Shown here: piece by piece, positions 1-8,194 of the stretch
How the letters are laid out: every line of letters begins with the position of its first letter
Position numbering within the stretch: the stretch's first letter is position 1
Position numbers and translations under genes: made by a program
Notes under the pieces: model-generated
Seen by the model: only the letters and a program-made list of their open reading frames with translations
The model's database searches: none
Told to the model about the DNA's origin: nothing
DNA from: Novosphingobium sp. CECT 9465
GTDB lineage: Bacteria > Pseudomonadota > Alphaproteobacteria > Sphingomonadales > Sphingomonadaceae
DNA: 64,000 bases
Reading direction: 5' to 3'
Assembly: GCF_920987055.1 (NCBI RefSeq)
Contig: NZ_CAKLBX010000001.1
Location: 854,501-918,500 of the forward strand

Positions 1-2
1 CA

Positions 3-368
3 ATCCCCGGCAGTCAGGCCGATTTCCTCGCTTCGGTAATGTCGGATACCGTCAATTTTGATACGGACCGCTACAATATCGACGCATCGGACCAGGGCAT
101 TCTGCAAAGCCAGGCGCAGTGGCTCGGCCGCTATCCCGCCAAATCGATCACCATAGAGGGCCATGCCGACGAACGCGGCACCCGCGATTACAACATTGCC
201 CTTGGCGAACGCCGCGCCAATTCGGCCAAGAACTACCTCGTCAGTCTCGGCATCGACGCAAGCCGCATTTCGACGGTCAGCTATGGCAAGGAACGCCCGC
301 TGGCGCTCGGTTCCGACGAGGAATCGTGGGCAAAGAATCGCCGCGCGGTTACCGTAACGGTCAACTAA
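3..368 (+). CDS. pal: Peptidoglycan-associated lipoprotein Pal (3' part)
   Basis: The C-terminal part of Pal, the outer-membrane lipoprotein of the Tol-Pal system that binds peptidoglycan and keeps the envelope together during division. The gene is cut by the window edge: the open frame continues to base 3 with no start, so the signal peptide and lipobox lie outside. The visible part is an OmpA-like domain, with the diaminopimelate-binding stretch [12 protein letters not shown] followed by [14 protein letters not shown] and a NRRAV end. tolB would be expected just upstream, which cannot be checked here. Confidence 0.9.
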   Translation: MPGSQADFLASVMSDTVNFDTDRYNIDASDQGILQSQAQWLGRYPAKSITIEGHADERGTRDYNIALGERRANSAKNYLVSLGIDASRISTVSYGKERPLALGSDEESWAKNRRAVTVTVN

Positions 369-466
369 GTCCGGCATCCTGCGACGCTGGTTTTCGAACC
401 GGCGCCGCAGGATTGTCCTGCTTCCCGTCTTGACCTTTGGCGGCGGGTCGGGCTTTGACGATACGC

Positions 467-1000
467 ATGACACGGCATGGGCGATCTTCTGATTGGGGCT
501 TCCCGCGATGGCGCGGGTATGGCAGCGCGCGCGATGCTGCGTCTGTGCGCCTGTGCGACCGTGCCGGGTGCAATGAAAAGGGTGATTGCCCCGCTCCCAA
601 ATCGCCCAACACCCCTGATCGCTGGTATTTCTGCCAGAAGCACGCCGCCGAATACAACCAGGGCTGGAATTATTTCGAAGGGCTGGACAAGGAAGAGGCC
701 GAACAGCGCGAACAGGCCGAGCGTGGCGATACTTCGGGCTATCGCCAGGCGGCATGGGCCGAATGGGGCGGTTCGGGCGATGGTTCGCGCAGCCGCGATG
801 AACTGCGCGCGCTGGAAGTGCTGGGGCTTGATCCCGACGCCGATTTCGATGCCGTGAAAAAAGCTTGGCGGACCAAGGCCAAGGAAGTCCACCCCGACGT
901 CCGCCCCGGTGACAAGGCCGCCGCAGAACAGTTCCAGAAGTTGCAGGTTTCCTACGAAGTGCTGCGCGCGGCTGAAGACCGGCGCGAATGGAAGGGCTGA
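467..1000 (+). CDS. J-domain (DnaJ-like) protein
   Basis: A protein of about 177 residues with a C-terminal J domain that should stimulate the ATPase of a DnaK-type chaperone. The HPD signature is present (KEVHPDVRPG), preceded by a helix II with YxxKxxWR-like spacing and the lead-in LGLDPDADFDAVKKAW. The N-terminal half has paired Cys/His residues (CDRAGC, CPAP, YFCQKHAAEY) that could bind zinc. This layout is typical of a sphingomonad DnaJ-like family. ATG at 467 is chosen because the only earlier in-frame start is a TTG at 437 giving an unrelated extension. Confidence 0.85.
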   Translation: MTRHGRSSDWGFPRWRGYGSARDAASVRLCDRAGCNEKGDCPAPKSPNTPDRWYFCQKHAAEYNQGWNYFEGLDKEEAEQREQAERGDTSGYRQAAWAEWGGSGDGSRSRDELRALEVLGLDPDADFDAVKKAWRTKAKEVHPDVRPGDKAAAEQFQKLQVSYEVLRAAEDRREWKG

Positions 1001-1004
1001 TAGT

Positions 1005-2186
1005 TCAGCCCAATTCCTCGTCCAGCATCTGCATCACCCGCGCTTCATCGGGGAAGCCTTCCGAAATCCAGCGCGCTTCAACCGCGCGCAACAATCGCGC
1101 CACTTCCGGCCCGGCGCTGATTCCACGGGCGACGATCTGGCCGCCCTTCAGCGGAAGGGCAGGGATATCCCAATCCTGCAAAGCCTTGATCGAAGCGCCT
1201 GCCAGCAACAATCGGTCAAGCGCTTCTGCAATGCCGATGCGATAGGCCAGCGCGCGCGGATTATTGCAATGCCCGTCACGCGCGGCCGCTGCCGCCAGTC
1301 GCTTGCGCTGCGCGATGGACAATCGCAGCCGCGGGGCGACTTGTTCAGCCATGGCAGGATCGGCCGGGAGCAGGGCCGCAAGACGGCGCAAGGCCGTGCC
1401 TTTGACGCCGAGGTTGCGTTCGTGTGCGGTCAATGCCGCCAGCGCCTCCAGCCCTGAAGTCGTTACTTCGGGCAGGACTTGCGCCAGCACGCCCAGTTCC
1501 GCCATCCGCGTCACCGTCGGGGCGGGGTCGGGCAGCCCCAGCAGGGCGATCAGTTCCCAGCCCACCCGTTCGCGCGAAAGTCCCTTCAGGCCGGGCGCCA
1601 GTTCTGCAACGGCGCTTTCTGCTTCTGCGTCCGCGGGAACCGATCCGAACCGCGCCTGAAACCGGAAATAACGCAGGATGCGCAAGTAATCCTCGCGAAT
1701 ACGTGCGCGGGCATCGCCGATGAAGCGTAAGTGGCGCGTTGCCAGATCGCCAAGCCCGGTGTGGTAATCGTACACCTCCAGCGTGCGCGGATCGGCATAA
1801 AGTGCGTTGATTGTGAAATCACGGCGTGCGGCATCGTCGGCCCAGTCGGTGGAAAAGGCGACCGTTGCGTGCCGCCCGTCGGTAGACACGTCGCGGCGAA
1901 GCGTGGTGATCTCTACCGGGCCACCAGAGACGACGGCCGTTACCGTGCCATGGGCAATCCCGGTCGGCACGGTCTTGATCCCGGCACCGCCCAGCCGCGC
2001 AACCACCTCGTCCGGCAGCAGCGTGGTCGCCATGTCGATGTCCTTGGCGGCAATGCCCAGAATCGTGTCGCGCACCACGCCGCCAACCCAGCGGCAATGG
2101 CCTTGAGCCTGCGGATCGAGCGCATCGACAAGCGCGGAAAGGTCTTCGCGATGCGTCCATTCGGCAGCGGGAAGGCGCTCAACCAT
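1005..2186 (-). CDS. cca: CCA tRNA nucleotidyltransferase / poly(A) polymerase family
   Basis: Adds or repairs the 3' CCA end of tRNAs. The N-terminal class II nucleotidyltransferase head shows the glycine-rich motif (VGGVVRDTILG) followed by the metal-binding DID pair in KDIDMATT. A second conserved block, RDFTINALYAD, and the RNA-binding block RYFRFQARFG follow. Length (393 residues) fits the bacterial family. The ATG at 2186 overlaps the stop of the upstream Nudix gene by 8 bases, which suggests translational coupling. An earlier in-frame ATG at 2216 would overlap more and is less likely. Confidence 0.92.
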   Translation of the reverse strand: MVERLPAAEWTHREDLSALVDALDPQAQGHCRWVGGVVRDTILGIAAKDIDMATTLLPDEVVARLGGAGIKTVPTGIAHGTVTAVVSGGPVEITTLRRDVSTDGRHATVAFSTDWADDAARRDFTINALYADPRTLEVYDYHTGLGDLATRHLRFIGDARARIREDYLRILRYFRFQARFGSVPADAEAESAVAELAPGLKGLSRERVGWELIALLGLPDPAPTVTRMAELGVLAQVLPEVTTSGLEALAALTAHERNLGVKGTALRRLAALLPADPAMAEQVAPRLRLSIAQRKRLAAAAARDGHCNNPRALAYRIGIAEALDRLLLAGASIKALQDWDIPALPLKGGQIVARGISAGPEVARLLRAVEARWISEGFPDEARVMQMLDEELG

Positions 2187-2781
2187 GCCAGGCGATCCGT
2201 TTGGCAAGGTTGGCAATGATCGCGGCGGTCACGCCCCAGATACGATGTTCGTTCCACATGATTTCGATGTAGCTGCCCTTGCGCCCGTTGAATTCGGCGT
2301 TCTTGCGCGTGTGCCGGGCCGGATCGAGCACGAAGCCTAGCGGCGGTTCGAACCATTCTGCCACTTCTGCCGGGTTAGGCAGCAATGGCAGGTCGGCGGG
2401 CACCACCGCCAGAACCGGGGTGATGTCATACCCTGAGCCGGTACGGAAGCGGTCGGTCGCGCCAATCACGGTCACGTCGTGTGGACGGATGCCCAGTTCC
2501 TCGTACGCCTCGCGCAGTGCCGCCTCGACCGGGGTTTCGCCCGGATCGATCTTGCCGCCCGGAAATGCGGCTTGTCCGGGATGAGCGCGCATATGCGACG
2601 GACGGTGAATCAGCAGCACACCGGGGCCATCGGCGTGATCTGCGCGATCGGTTACGGCGATCAGCACGGCAGCGGGGCGCAGACCGGCTGCGGGCAGAGG
2701 GCGCCAGTCTTCGTAGATGTCTTGTGCGGGCGCGCGATGGCCGTCCCTGTAAAGCGTTGTCAGGCGTCCCAGCAGGTTCAC
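2179..2781 (-). CDS. Nudix hydrolase, CoA pyrophosphatase-like (NudL type)
   Basis: A 200-residue Nudix hydrolase. The full Nudix box is visible: GGKIDPGE, then REAYEELGI, giving the GX5EX7REUXEEXGU pattern. The preceding LIHRPSHMRAHPGQAAFPGG matches the UPF0035/CoA-pyrophosphatase subgroup that cleaves CoA and short acyl-CoAs. Substrate assignment is by family only. It lies between a DUF1285 gene (overlap of 4 bases at 2778-2781) and the CCA-adding enzyme, all on the minus strand, so the run is probably one transcript. Confidence 0.85.
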   Translation of the reverse strand: MNLLGRLTTLYRDGHRAPAQDIYEDWRPLPAAGLRPAAVLIAVTDRADHADGPGVLLIHRPSHMRAHPGQAAFPGGKIDPGETPVEAALREAYEELGIRPHDVTVIGATDRFRTGSGYDITPVLAVVPADLPLLPNPAEVAEWFEPPLGFVLDPARHTRKNAEFNGRKGSYIEIMWNEHRIWGVTAAIIANLAKRIAWHG

Positions 2782-3347
2782 AGGGCGGGCACCACCGGAA
2801 AGCGCTGGCCCATGCTCTCGATCGCCAGATCCGCCTCGCCCAAGGCCAGCGCATGGTCGATCAGCTGGCCGTATGTGCTGCGGTTCAGCCGCGCCTCCGT
2901 GCCGTGGCGCACCCCAAGGTAGAATGCCGGCACATCTGCCGTTCCAGCAACGCGCAAGGGATGATCCGGTCCCAGCAGTACCAGGTCGTCGGTATTCAGC
3001 CGGAACGCCAGCGCAACAAGTCCGTCCGTGCCACGCATCGCCTGCATGTCGGTGGCGATGAATGCTGCATCGTCCACGGCGATCGACAAGCGCTGAAACG
3101 GCGTGACCAGCCAGTGCTGGCTGTCCGCACCACGCATCAGCAAGGACGAGAATGCGCGCACCATCGCCGGCCGCCGGATTTCACCGCCCTGATGATACCA
3201 GCGGCCATCGGCGGCAATCCGCATCTCGCTGTCACCCGTTTCCTGCGGGTTCCACTGATCGAGCGGGGGCAGCTTGCGCGCGGCAACCTGTTCGGCCAGT
3301 TCGGCAAGGCTCAGCGAGGCGAGTTCGGGCGGAGGAGTATATGGCAC
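2778..3347 (-). CDS. DUF1285 family protein
   Basis: A protein of about 190 residues of the DUF1285 family, of unknown biochemical role. Recognisable blocks are DGRWYHQGGEIRRPAMVRAFSSLL near residue 48 and LVTPFQRLSIAVDDAAF. Family members are soluble beta-rich proteins without known catalytic residues. GTG at 3347 is preferred because it lies 23 bases past the stop of the upstream GNAT gene and begins the conserved part. A longer open frame to 3476 would read back through the GNAT gene. It overlaps the downstream Nudix gene by 4 bases (stop/start). Confidence 0.75.
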   Translation of the reverse strand: MPYTPPPELASLSLAELAEQVAARKLPPLDQWNPQETGDSEMRIAADGRWYHQGGEIRRPAMVRAFSSLLMRGADSQHWLVTPFQRLSIAVDDAAFIATDMQAMRGTDGLVALAFRLNTDDLVLLGPDHPLRVAGTADVPAFYLGVRHGTEARLNRSTYGQLIDHALALGEADLAIESMGQRFPVVPAL

Positions 3348-3369
3348 GCTCCGCCGATGCCAGATCGGA

Positions 3370-3879
3370 TCAGCGCCGCCAAGGCCCCAGTGTGCCCTGT
3401 TGCGGCAGGACGGCGGGATTGGCGGTCCGGCACAGCAGGCGATGCTGCTCGAACGGTCCGGGAAGCTGCCATCCACCGGTGTTTGCGTTGGAAAAGCCGA
3501 AGAACCGTCCGTAATATTCCGGGTCGCCGATCAGCACTTGCGGCAGCGGGGCGCGCGGGTCGATCGCGGTCAGCGCCGCGGTCATCAGCGCCTTGCCAAA
3601 GCCGTGGCGTTGCAGGTGCGGCAGCACGGCCACGGGGCCAACCATGATCATGGGGTGAGCGCGGCCCTGCGCGTCGGTCAGCGCAACCGGCCAGCACTGG
3701 ATCGATCCTGCCAGCATGTCGTCATCGTCAAGCGCGGCGAACGACAGGTTGCCCAGCGCTTCCATGCCTTCGCGCACTTTGTAGGCGGTTCGTTGATGCC
3801 GCGCCGGTTCGAAGGCCTGGTCGAGCAATTGCTCCACCAGTTCGGGATCGACATCGGCAAGCGGGATGATCTTGGACAA
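3370..3879 (-). CDS. GNAT family N-acetyltransferase (YhbS-like)
   Basis: A single-domain acetyltransferase of the GNAT superfamily. The acetyl-CoA-binding loop is visible as GPVAVLPHLQRHGFGKALM (a Q/RxxGxG/A-type motif), followed by the typical VLIGDPEYYGRFFGF end found in YhbS-like members. The substrate is unknown. TTG at 3879 is favoured because AGGA lies 8 bases upstream. A GTG at 3906 is also in frame but has no good ribosome-binding site. First gene of the minus-strand run GNAT-DUF1285-Nudix-cca. Confidence 0.75.
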   Translation of the reverse strand: MSKIIPLADVDPELVEQLLDQAFEPARHQRTAYKVREGMEALGNLSFAALDDDDMLAGSIQCWPVALTDAQGRAHPMIMVGPVAVLPHLQRHGFGKALMTAALTAIDPRAPLPQVLIGDPEYYGRFFGFSNANTGGWQLPGPFEQHRLLCRTANPAVLPQQGTLGPWRR

Positions 3880-4105
3880 AAGCCGTTTCCTAATTTGTCC
3901 GGGCACGGATGGGGTGGACGCGCGCCGATAGCCGCCCTGCCGTTCGGCTGCAAGGTTGGCGAAACGTCAAGCGCCTATGCCTATTGTCAGAGATGCAGAA
4001 ACCGCAACTGTACGGCAACAAATTCACTTTAGAAAAAACTTATATAGCGGTATTGGCTTTACCGAGGCGCCAGCAGAGACGCCGATCCCACCCAGGGGAG
4101 TGAAC

Positions 4106-5527
4106 ATGTTCGCAGGGCTTGATCCACAGGATGCCGCGCTGGTGCTGGCGCGAATGCAATTCGCCTTCACGGTAAGCTTCCACTTCATCTTTCCGTCCTT
4201 CTCCATCGGGTTGGCAAGCTACCTTGCCGTTCTCGAAGGGCTGTGGCTGAAGACCGGCAAGGCGATCTATCTCGACCTGTTCCGTTACTGGCTGAAGATA
4301 TTCTCTGTCGCCTTCGCGATGGGCGTCGTCTCCGGGCTGGTCATGTCCTACCAGTTCGGCACGAACTGGTCGGTGTTCTCGGACAAGGTCGGCGGCGTGA
4401 TCGGGCCGTTGATGGCTTACGAAGTGCTGACCGCGTTCTTCCTTGAGGCCGGGTTCCTTGGCGTCATGCTGTTCGGCATGAACCGGGTGGGCCGCAAACT
4501 GCACTTTGCCGCCACGCTGATGGTGGCGGTGGGCACGTTCATATCGGCGTTCTGGATTCTCTCGGTCAATTCATGGATGCAGACGCCCACCGGGTTTGAA
4601 ATGGGTCCGAACGGAGAATTCCTGCCGGGGCCAAGCTGGATCGCGATCATCTTCAACCCCAGCTTCCCCTACCGCCTCGTCCACACCGTGATCGCGGCCT
4701 ATCTGACCACGGCCTTCGTGGTTGGCGCGGTGGGCGGATGGCACCTGCTCAAGGATCGTGCGAATCTGCACGCGCGCAAGATGTTCTCGATGGCGATGTG
4801 GATGGCGGCGCTTGTCGCGCCGATCCAGATCCTTGCGGGCGACATGCACGGCCTCAATACGCTGGAGCATCAGCCAGCCAAGGTCATGGCGATGGAAGGG
4901 CACTTCCAGTCGCACCCCGATGGCGCGCCGCTCTACTTGTTCGGTGTGCCTGACGACAAGGCGCAGACGCTGAACTACGCCGTGGGCATCCCCAAGGCGT
5001 CGAGCCTGATCCTCAAGCACGATCTCGATGCTCCGCTGGCGGGCCTCGATACCATTGCGCCAGACAAGCGCCCGCCGGTGTGGATCGTGTTCTGGTCTTT
5101 CCGGGTCATGGTCGCCATCGGCTTTGCCATGCTCGGTCTCGGCTTGTGGAGCCTGCTCGCCCGGATTCGCAAACGGCTGTACGATTGGCCCGCGCTTTAT
5201 CGCGCTGCCATCGTGATGGGACCATCGGGCTTTGTTGCCGTGATTGCCGGATGGGTGACTACCGAAGTCGGCCGCCAGCCTTATACGGTCTACGGCTTGC
5301 TCACCACGGCAGACTCGGTCAGCCCCATCGCGGCGCCTGCCGTTGCCGCATCACTGCTCGCCTTCGTCGTGGTCTACTTCGCGGTGTTCGGCGTCGGCAC
5401 CTGGTATCTCCTGCGCCTGATGAGCGCGGCCCCCGAACCCCATGAGGACGGGCCGGAAGACAATGAGCGGGCACCGATCCGCTCGGCGGGGATCACACCT
5501 GCCCAGCAGCGTGAAGGAGCGGCATGA
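4106..5527 (+). CDS. cydA: Cytochrome bd-type ubiquinol oxidase subunit I (short Q-loop, CIO-like)
   Basis: Catalytic subunit of a bd-type quinol oxidase that reduces O2 to water in the inner membrane. The 473-residue protein shows His26 in the first membrane helix (heme b595 ligand by alignment with the E. coli pattern), the GPLMAYEVLTAFFLEAG pair of acidic residues for the proton path, and LAGDMHGLN. The quinol loop is short, as in cyanide-insensitive oxidases, and the usual GRQPW is GRQPY here. ATG at 4106 has a good ribosome-binding site (AGGGGAG). cydB starts inside its stop codon. Confidence 0.95.
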   Translation: MFAGLDPQDAALVLARMQFAFTVSFHFIFPSFSIGLASYLAVLEGLWLKTGKAIYLDLFRYWLKIFSVAFAMGVVSGLVMSYQFGTNWSVFSDKVGGVIGPLMAYEVLTAFFLEAGFLGVMLFGMNRVGRKLHFAATLMVAVGTFISAFWILSVNSWMQTPTGFEMGPNGEFLPGPSWIAIIFNPSFPYRLVHTVIAAYLTTAFVVGAVGGWHLLKDRANLHARKMFSMAMWMAALVAPIQILAGDMHGLNTLEHQPAKVMAMEGHFQSHPDGAPLYLFGVPDDKAQTLNYAVGIPKASSLILKHDLDAPLAGLDTIAPDKRPPVWIVFWSFRVMVAIGFAMLGLGLWSLLARIRKRLYDWPALYRAAIVMGPSGFVAVIAGWVTTEVGRQPYTVYGLLTTADSVSPIAAPAVAASLLAFVVVYFAVFGVGTWYLLRLMSAAPEPHEDGPEDNERAPIRSAGITPAQQREGAA

Positions 5528-6525
5528 TGTTTGACCTGACCGTGATCTGGGCGCTGATCATAGCCTTTGCCGTGTTCATGTATGTGGTGATGGACGGGTT
5601 CGACCTTGGCATCGGCATCCTGTTCCCGGCCTTCGCGCCGGGCGAGGAGCGCGATCAGGCGATGAACGCCATCGCGCCGGTGTGGGACGGCAACGAAACA
5701 TGGCTTGTGCTGGGCGGCGGGGGGCTGCTGGCAGCGTTTCCGCTCGCCTACGCCATCATCCTGCCCGCCACATACCCGCTGATCACCGCGATGATGCTCG
5801 GTCTCGTGTTCCGGGGCGTGGCGTTCGAATTTCGCTGGCGCGATCCGCGCCACCGGGCGTTCTGGGACATGGCATTCTTCTCAGGCTCGCTCGTCGCGGC
5901 GCTATCACAAGGCATCATCCTTGGCGCGCTGTTGCAAGGCATTCACGTCGAGGGCCGCGCCTATGCCGGCGGCTGGCTCGATTGGCTCTCGCCCTATTCG
6001 CTGCTGACCGGGGCTGGCGTCGTCGCGGGCTACGCCCTGCTCGGCGCCTGCTGGCTGGCGCTGAAGGTTGAAGGCAGCGCAGAGGACAAGGCGTTCCGGT
6101 TCGCCCGCATCACCGCCTGGGCAACGCTGGCGCTGATGGGCGGGGTCAGCCTCGCCACGCCGTTTCTGGCCGGGCAATATTTCCAGCGCTGGTTTACCGA
6201 ACCGATGATCTACTGGCTTGCCCCGGTGCCGCTGGTGACCGGAGGCGTGGCGATCGCCCTGCTGCGTTCGCTGGGCCATCGCCACGCGTGGCGCCCGTTT
6301 GTGCTGACTCTGGTGCTGTTCCTGCTGGGCATGATCGGCCTTGGCGTTTCGATGTGGCCGTGGGTCGTGCCGCAGAGCGTATCGATCTGGGATGCCGCCG
6401 CCCCCTATCGCAGCCAGGTGTTCATGCTGGTGGGCGTGGCGATCATCATGCCGCTGATCCTGGGCTATACTGGCTGGGCCTATTACGTGTTCCGTGGAAA
6501 GGTCGGCACGCATGGCTATCATTGA
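5524..6525 (+). CDS. cydB: Cytochrome bd-type ubiquinol oxidase subunit II
   Basis: Second membrane subunit of the bd oxidase, 333 residues with about eight hydrophobic segments. The family block PVWDGNETWLVLGGGG is present near residue 55, with LPATYPL and RGVAFEFRWR after it. The ATG overlaps the cydA stop by 4 bases (ATGA), so the two subunits are translationally coupled. The 3' end overlaps the next small gene by 14 bases, extending the coupling to a third protein. Confidence 0.95.
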   Translation: MMFDLTVIWALIIAFAVFMYVVMDGFDLGIGILFPAFAPGEERDQAMNAIAPVWDGNETWLVLGGGGLLAAFPLAYAIILPATYPLITAMMLGLVFRGVAFEFRWRDPRHRAFWDMAFFSGSLVAALSQGIILGALLQGIHVEGRAYAGGWLDWLSPYSLLTGAGVVAGYALLGACWLALKVEGSAEDKAFRFARITAWATLALMGGVSLATPFLAGQYFQRWFTEPMIYWLAPVPLVTGGVAIALLRSLGHRHAWRPFVLTLVLFLLGMIGLGVSMWPWVVPQSVSIWDAAAPYRSQVFMLVGVAIIMPLILGYTGWAYYVFRGKVGTHGYH

Positions 6526-6673
6526 CCCGCGCCTTGATGGAGCAGAGCAGGCCGAAGCCAAGCCGTTGTGGCAACGCCTTGGCTGGATGGCGGCGATCTG
6601 GCTGGGCAGTGTGCTGGTGCTGGGCGTGGTCGGCGGCGTGATCCGTTTCTGGCTCAACTCTCAGCAAAGCTGA
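6512..6673 (+). CDS. DUF2474 family small membrane protein, partner of CydAB
   Basis: A 53-residue protein starting at ATG 6512, inside the end of cydB in another frame. It has a charged N-terminus, the block RLGWMAAIWLGSVLVLGVV forming one transmembrane helix, and a short tail. This is the DUF2474 pattern, a family found directly after CIO-type cydAB genes and analogous in size and topology to CydX, the small subunit that stabilises E. coli cytochrome bd. A structural role in the oxidase is inferred from family and position. Its last 20 bases overlap the end of the convergent regulator gene. Confidence 0.8.
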   Translation: MAIIDPRLDGAEQAEAKPLWQRLGWMAAIWLGSVLVLGVVGGVIRFWLNSQQS

Positions 6674-8048
6674 ACGGTTCTGCCGCGCGGCGATAGTCGT
6701 CAGGCAGGATTTCGCGCCCGATCGGCGGTTCTGCCCGCGCGGTGCACTGTGCGCGGTGGCACAGGCGGCAGGTGACTCCGATGGGAGTCGCCACCGCTGC
6801 CTTGGGATCGGTCCCTGTGGCATAGATCAGTCGGGGTGCATGTTCCGCCGCGCAGGCCAGCGCTATCGCCCGCGTCGTGACGGGCCGGTCAAATCCGCCG
6901 CCGCCAGACGTCACAGTCCGCGCCACCGAGAAAAATCGCTGCCCGTCAGGCAGGTCGAGCCACTGCATCACCACCTTGCCGGGTGTGCGGAACGTGTCAT
7001 GCACACTCCACAACGGGCATCCGCCGCCGTGCGCGGCAAAGGGAAAGCCTGCGCCGTCCAGCCGCTTCGACACGTTGCCTGCTGTATCCACGCGAATAAA
7101 AAAGAACGGCACCCGTTCCTGTCCCGGCCGGTTCAGCGTGGTCAACCGGTGGGCTACTTGTTCAAAGCTGGTGCCAAACAGGCCCGCCAGCGCCTCAATG
7201 TCATAACGCCTTGCATCCACCGCGCGGGCAAACCGGTCATACGGCATCAGCAGCGCTGCCGCGGCATAGCCTGCGAGCGCCCGCCGCACCAGGTTCGCGG
7301 CGGTCTGGCTGGCAAAGCTCTCTCCCCGGATCACCGCCGAAATCTCTGGCCGCAACGCGGTATAGGCGATGTGCTGCACCATCTGCCACGTCCGACTCGA
7401 TAGGGTGAGCGTATCGTCGATCAGCAATTGTTCGTTGTGCCGGTCATAGCGGCGGATAGCGTCCATCATCACGTCCGGCGGCAGGAAGCGCACCCGGACA
7501 CCGCGCTTGCGCAGCCATTCCCGCGGCCCGCCCGCCTTGTCGATTTCGCCTGCCAGTTCCTCGGCTTTCGAATCGATGGTCGGAAAGTAATTGCGCCGCG
7601 CTGCCACGAACCGCCGTGCTTCACCCACCGGATCGCTTGCACTGCTGCCCGCTCCGTCATGGCGCTGCTCGGCCAGTGCCTGCTGCTCGCGCTGCCACGC
7701 GCCGTAAAGCCGCAGCAAGGCCTCGGTCACGCCGGGGAAGCTGGCGGCCACATCGGCCACTTCCAGTGGAGGCAGGTCGATGTCGGCAAAGATCGGATCG
7801 CGCAGGGAGTCTGTCAGGCGGCGCGCATAATCGTCGCGATCATCCGCCGCCAGGTCCGCCATATCGAGCTTGTAGGCCCGCGCCAGTCGCAGCAGGAGGT
7901 CCGCTGTCAGCGGTCGCTGGTTGCGCTCGATCAATGCGATGTAGCTGGGTGAAATGCCCAGTTCGTCAGCCATGGCCTGCTGGGTCAGGCCCAGTTCGCG
8001 GCGCAACCGCTTGAGGCGTGGGCCGAGATAGAGCGGTCGTGAAGCCAT
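6654..8048 (-). CDS. XRE/IrrE-type regulator (ScfR/RamB/MccR family, DUF2083)
   Basis: A transcription factor of about 464 residues. Residues 5-65 form an XRE helix-turn-helix (LGLTQQAMADELGISPSYIALIE), the middle is an IrrE/ImmA-like domain, and the C-terminal part is DUF2083 with a conserved cysteine set (CPLWSVHDTF, CRLCHRAQC). Family members sense short-chain acyl-CoAs and control glyoxylate-shunt, propionate or acetate genes. Here it is divergent from isocitrate lyase with a perfect inverted repeat between the two, so it is probably the local regulator of aceA and itself. ATG 8048 starts at the usual MASRPLYLG; an upstream in-frame start exists at 8072. Confidence 0.88.
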   Translation of the reverse strand: MASRPLYLGPRLKRLRRELGLTQQAMADELGISPSYIALIERNQRPLTADLLLRLARAYKLDMADLAADDRDDYARRLTDSLRDPIFADIDLPPLEVADVAASFPGVTEALLRLYGAWQREQQALAEQRHDGAGSSASDPVGEARRFVAARRNYFPTIDSKAEELAGEIDKAGGPREWLRKRGVRVRFLPPDVMMDAIRRYDRHNEQLLIDDTLTLSSRTWQMVQHIAYTALRPEISAVIRGESFASQTAANLVRRALAGYAAAALLMPYDRFARAVDARRYDIEALAGLFGTSFEQVAHRLTTLNRPGQERVPFFFIRVDTAGNVSKRLDGAGFPFAAHGGGCPLWSVHDTFRTPGKVVMQWLDLPDGQRFFSVARTVTSGGGGFDRPVTTRAIALACAAEHAPRLIYATGTDPKAAVATPIGVTCRLCHRAQCTARAEPPIGREILPDDYRRAAEPFSFAES

Positions 8049-8074
8049 GACATGCGTTCCTGTGCTTACCACAC

Positions 8075-8101
8075 AACTTTACAAGCATATTCTGTAAAGT
8101 T
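8075..8101. promoter_or_regulatory. Perfect inverted repeat, probable operator for the ScfR-like regulator
   Basis: Two perfect 9-base arms, AACTTTACA at 8075-8083 and TGTAAAGTT at 8093-8101, are separated by 9 bases. They lie in the short divergent region between the regulator start (8048) and isocitrate lyase (8195). The AAAGTTTG string at the right arm resembles published RamB-type sites, from memory. Binding by the adjacent regulator is inference from position and symmetry. Confidence 0.65.
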
Positions 8102-8194
8102 TGACAACAAGACTGCGAAGGTCATTTCCGCACCGCAGCAACCCGCCTACTCCCGCCTCAGACGAACACTCCGCCGAGCAAGGAAATCGGGACC

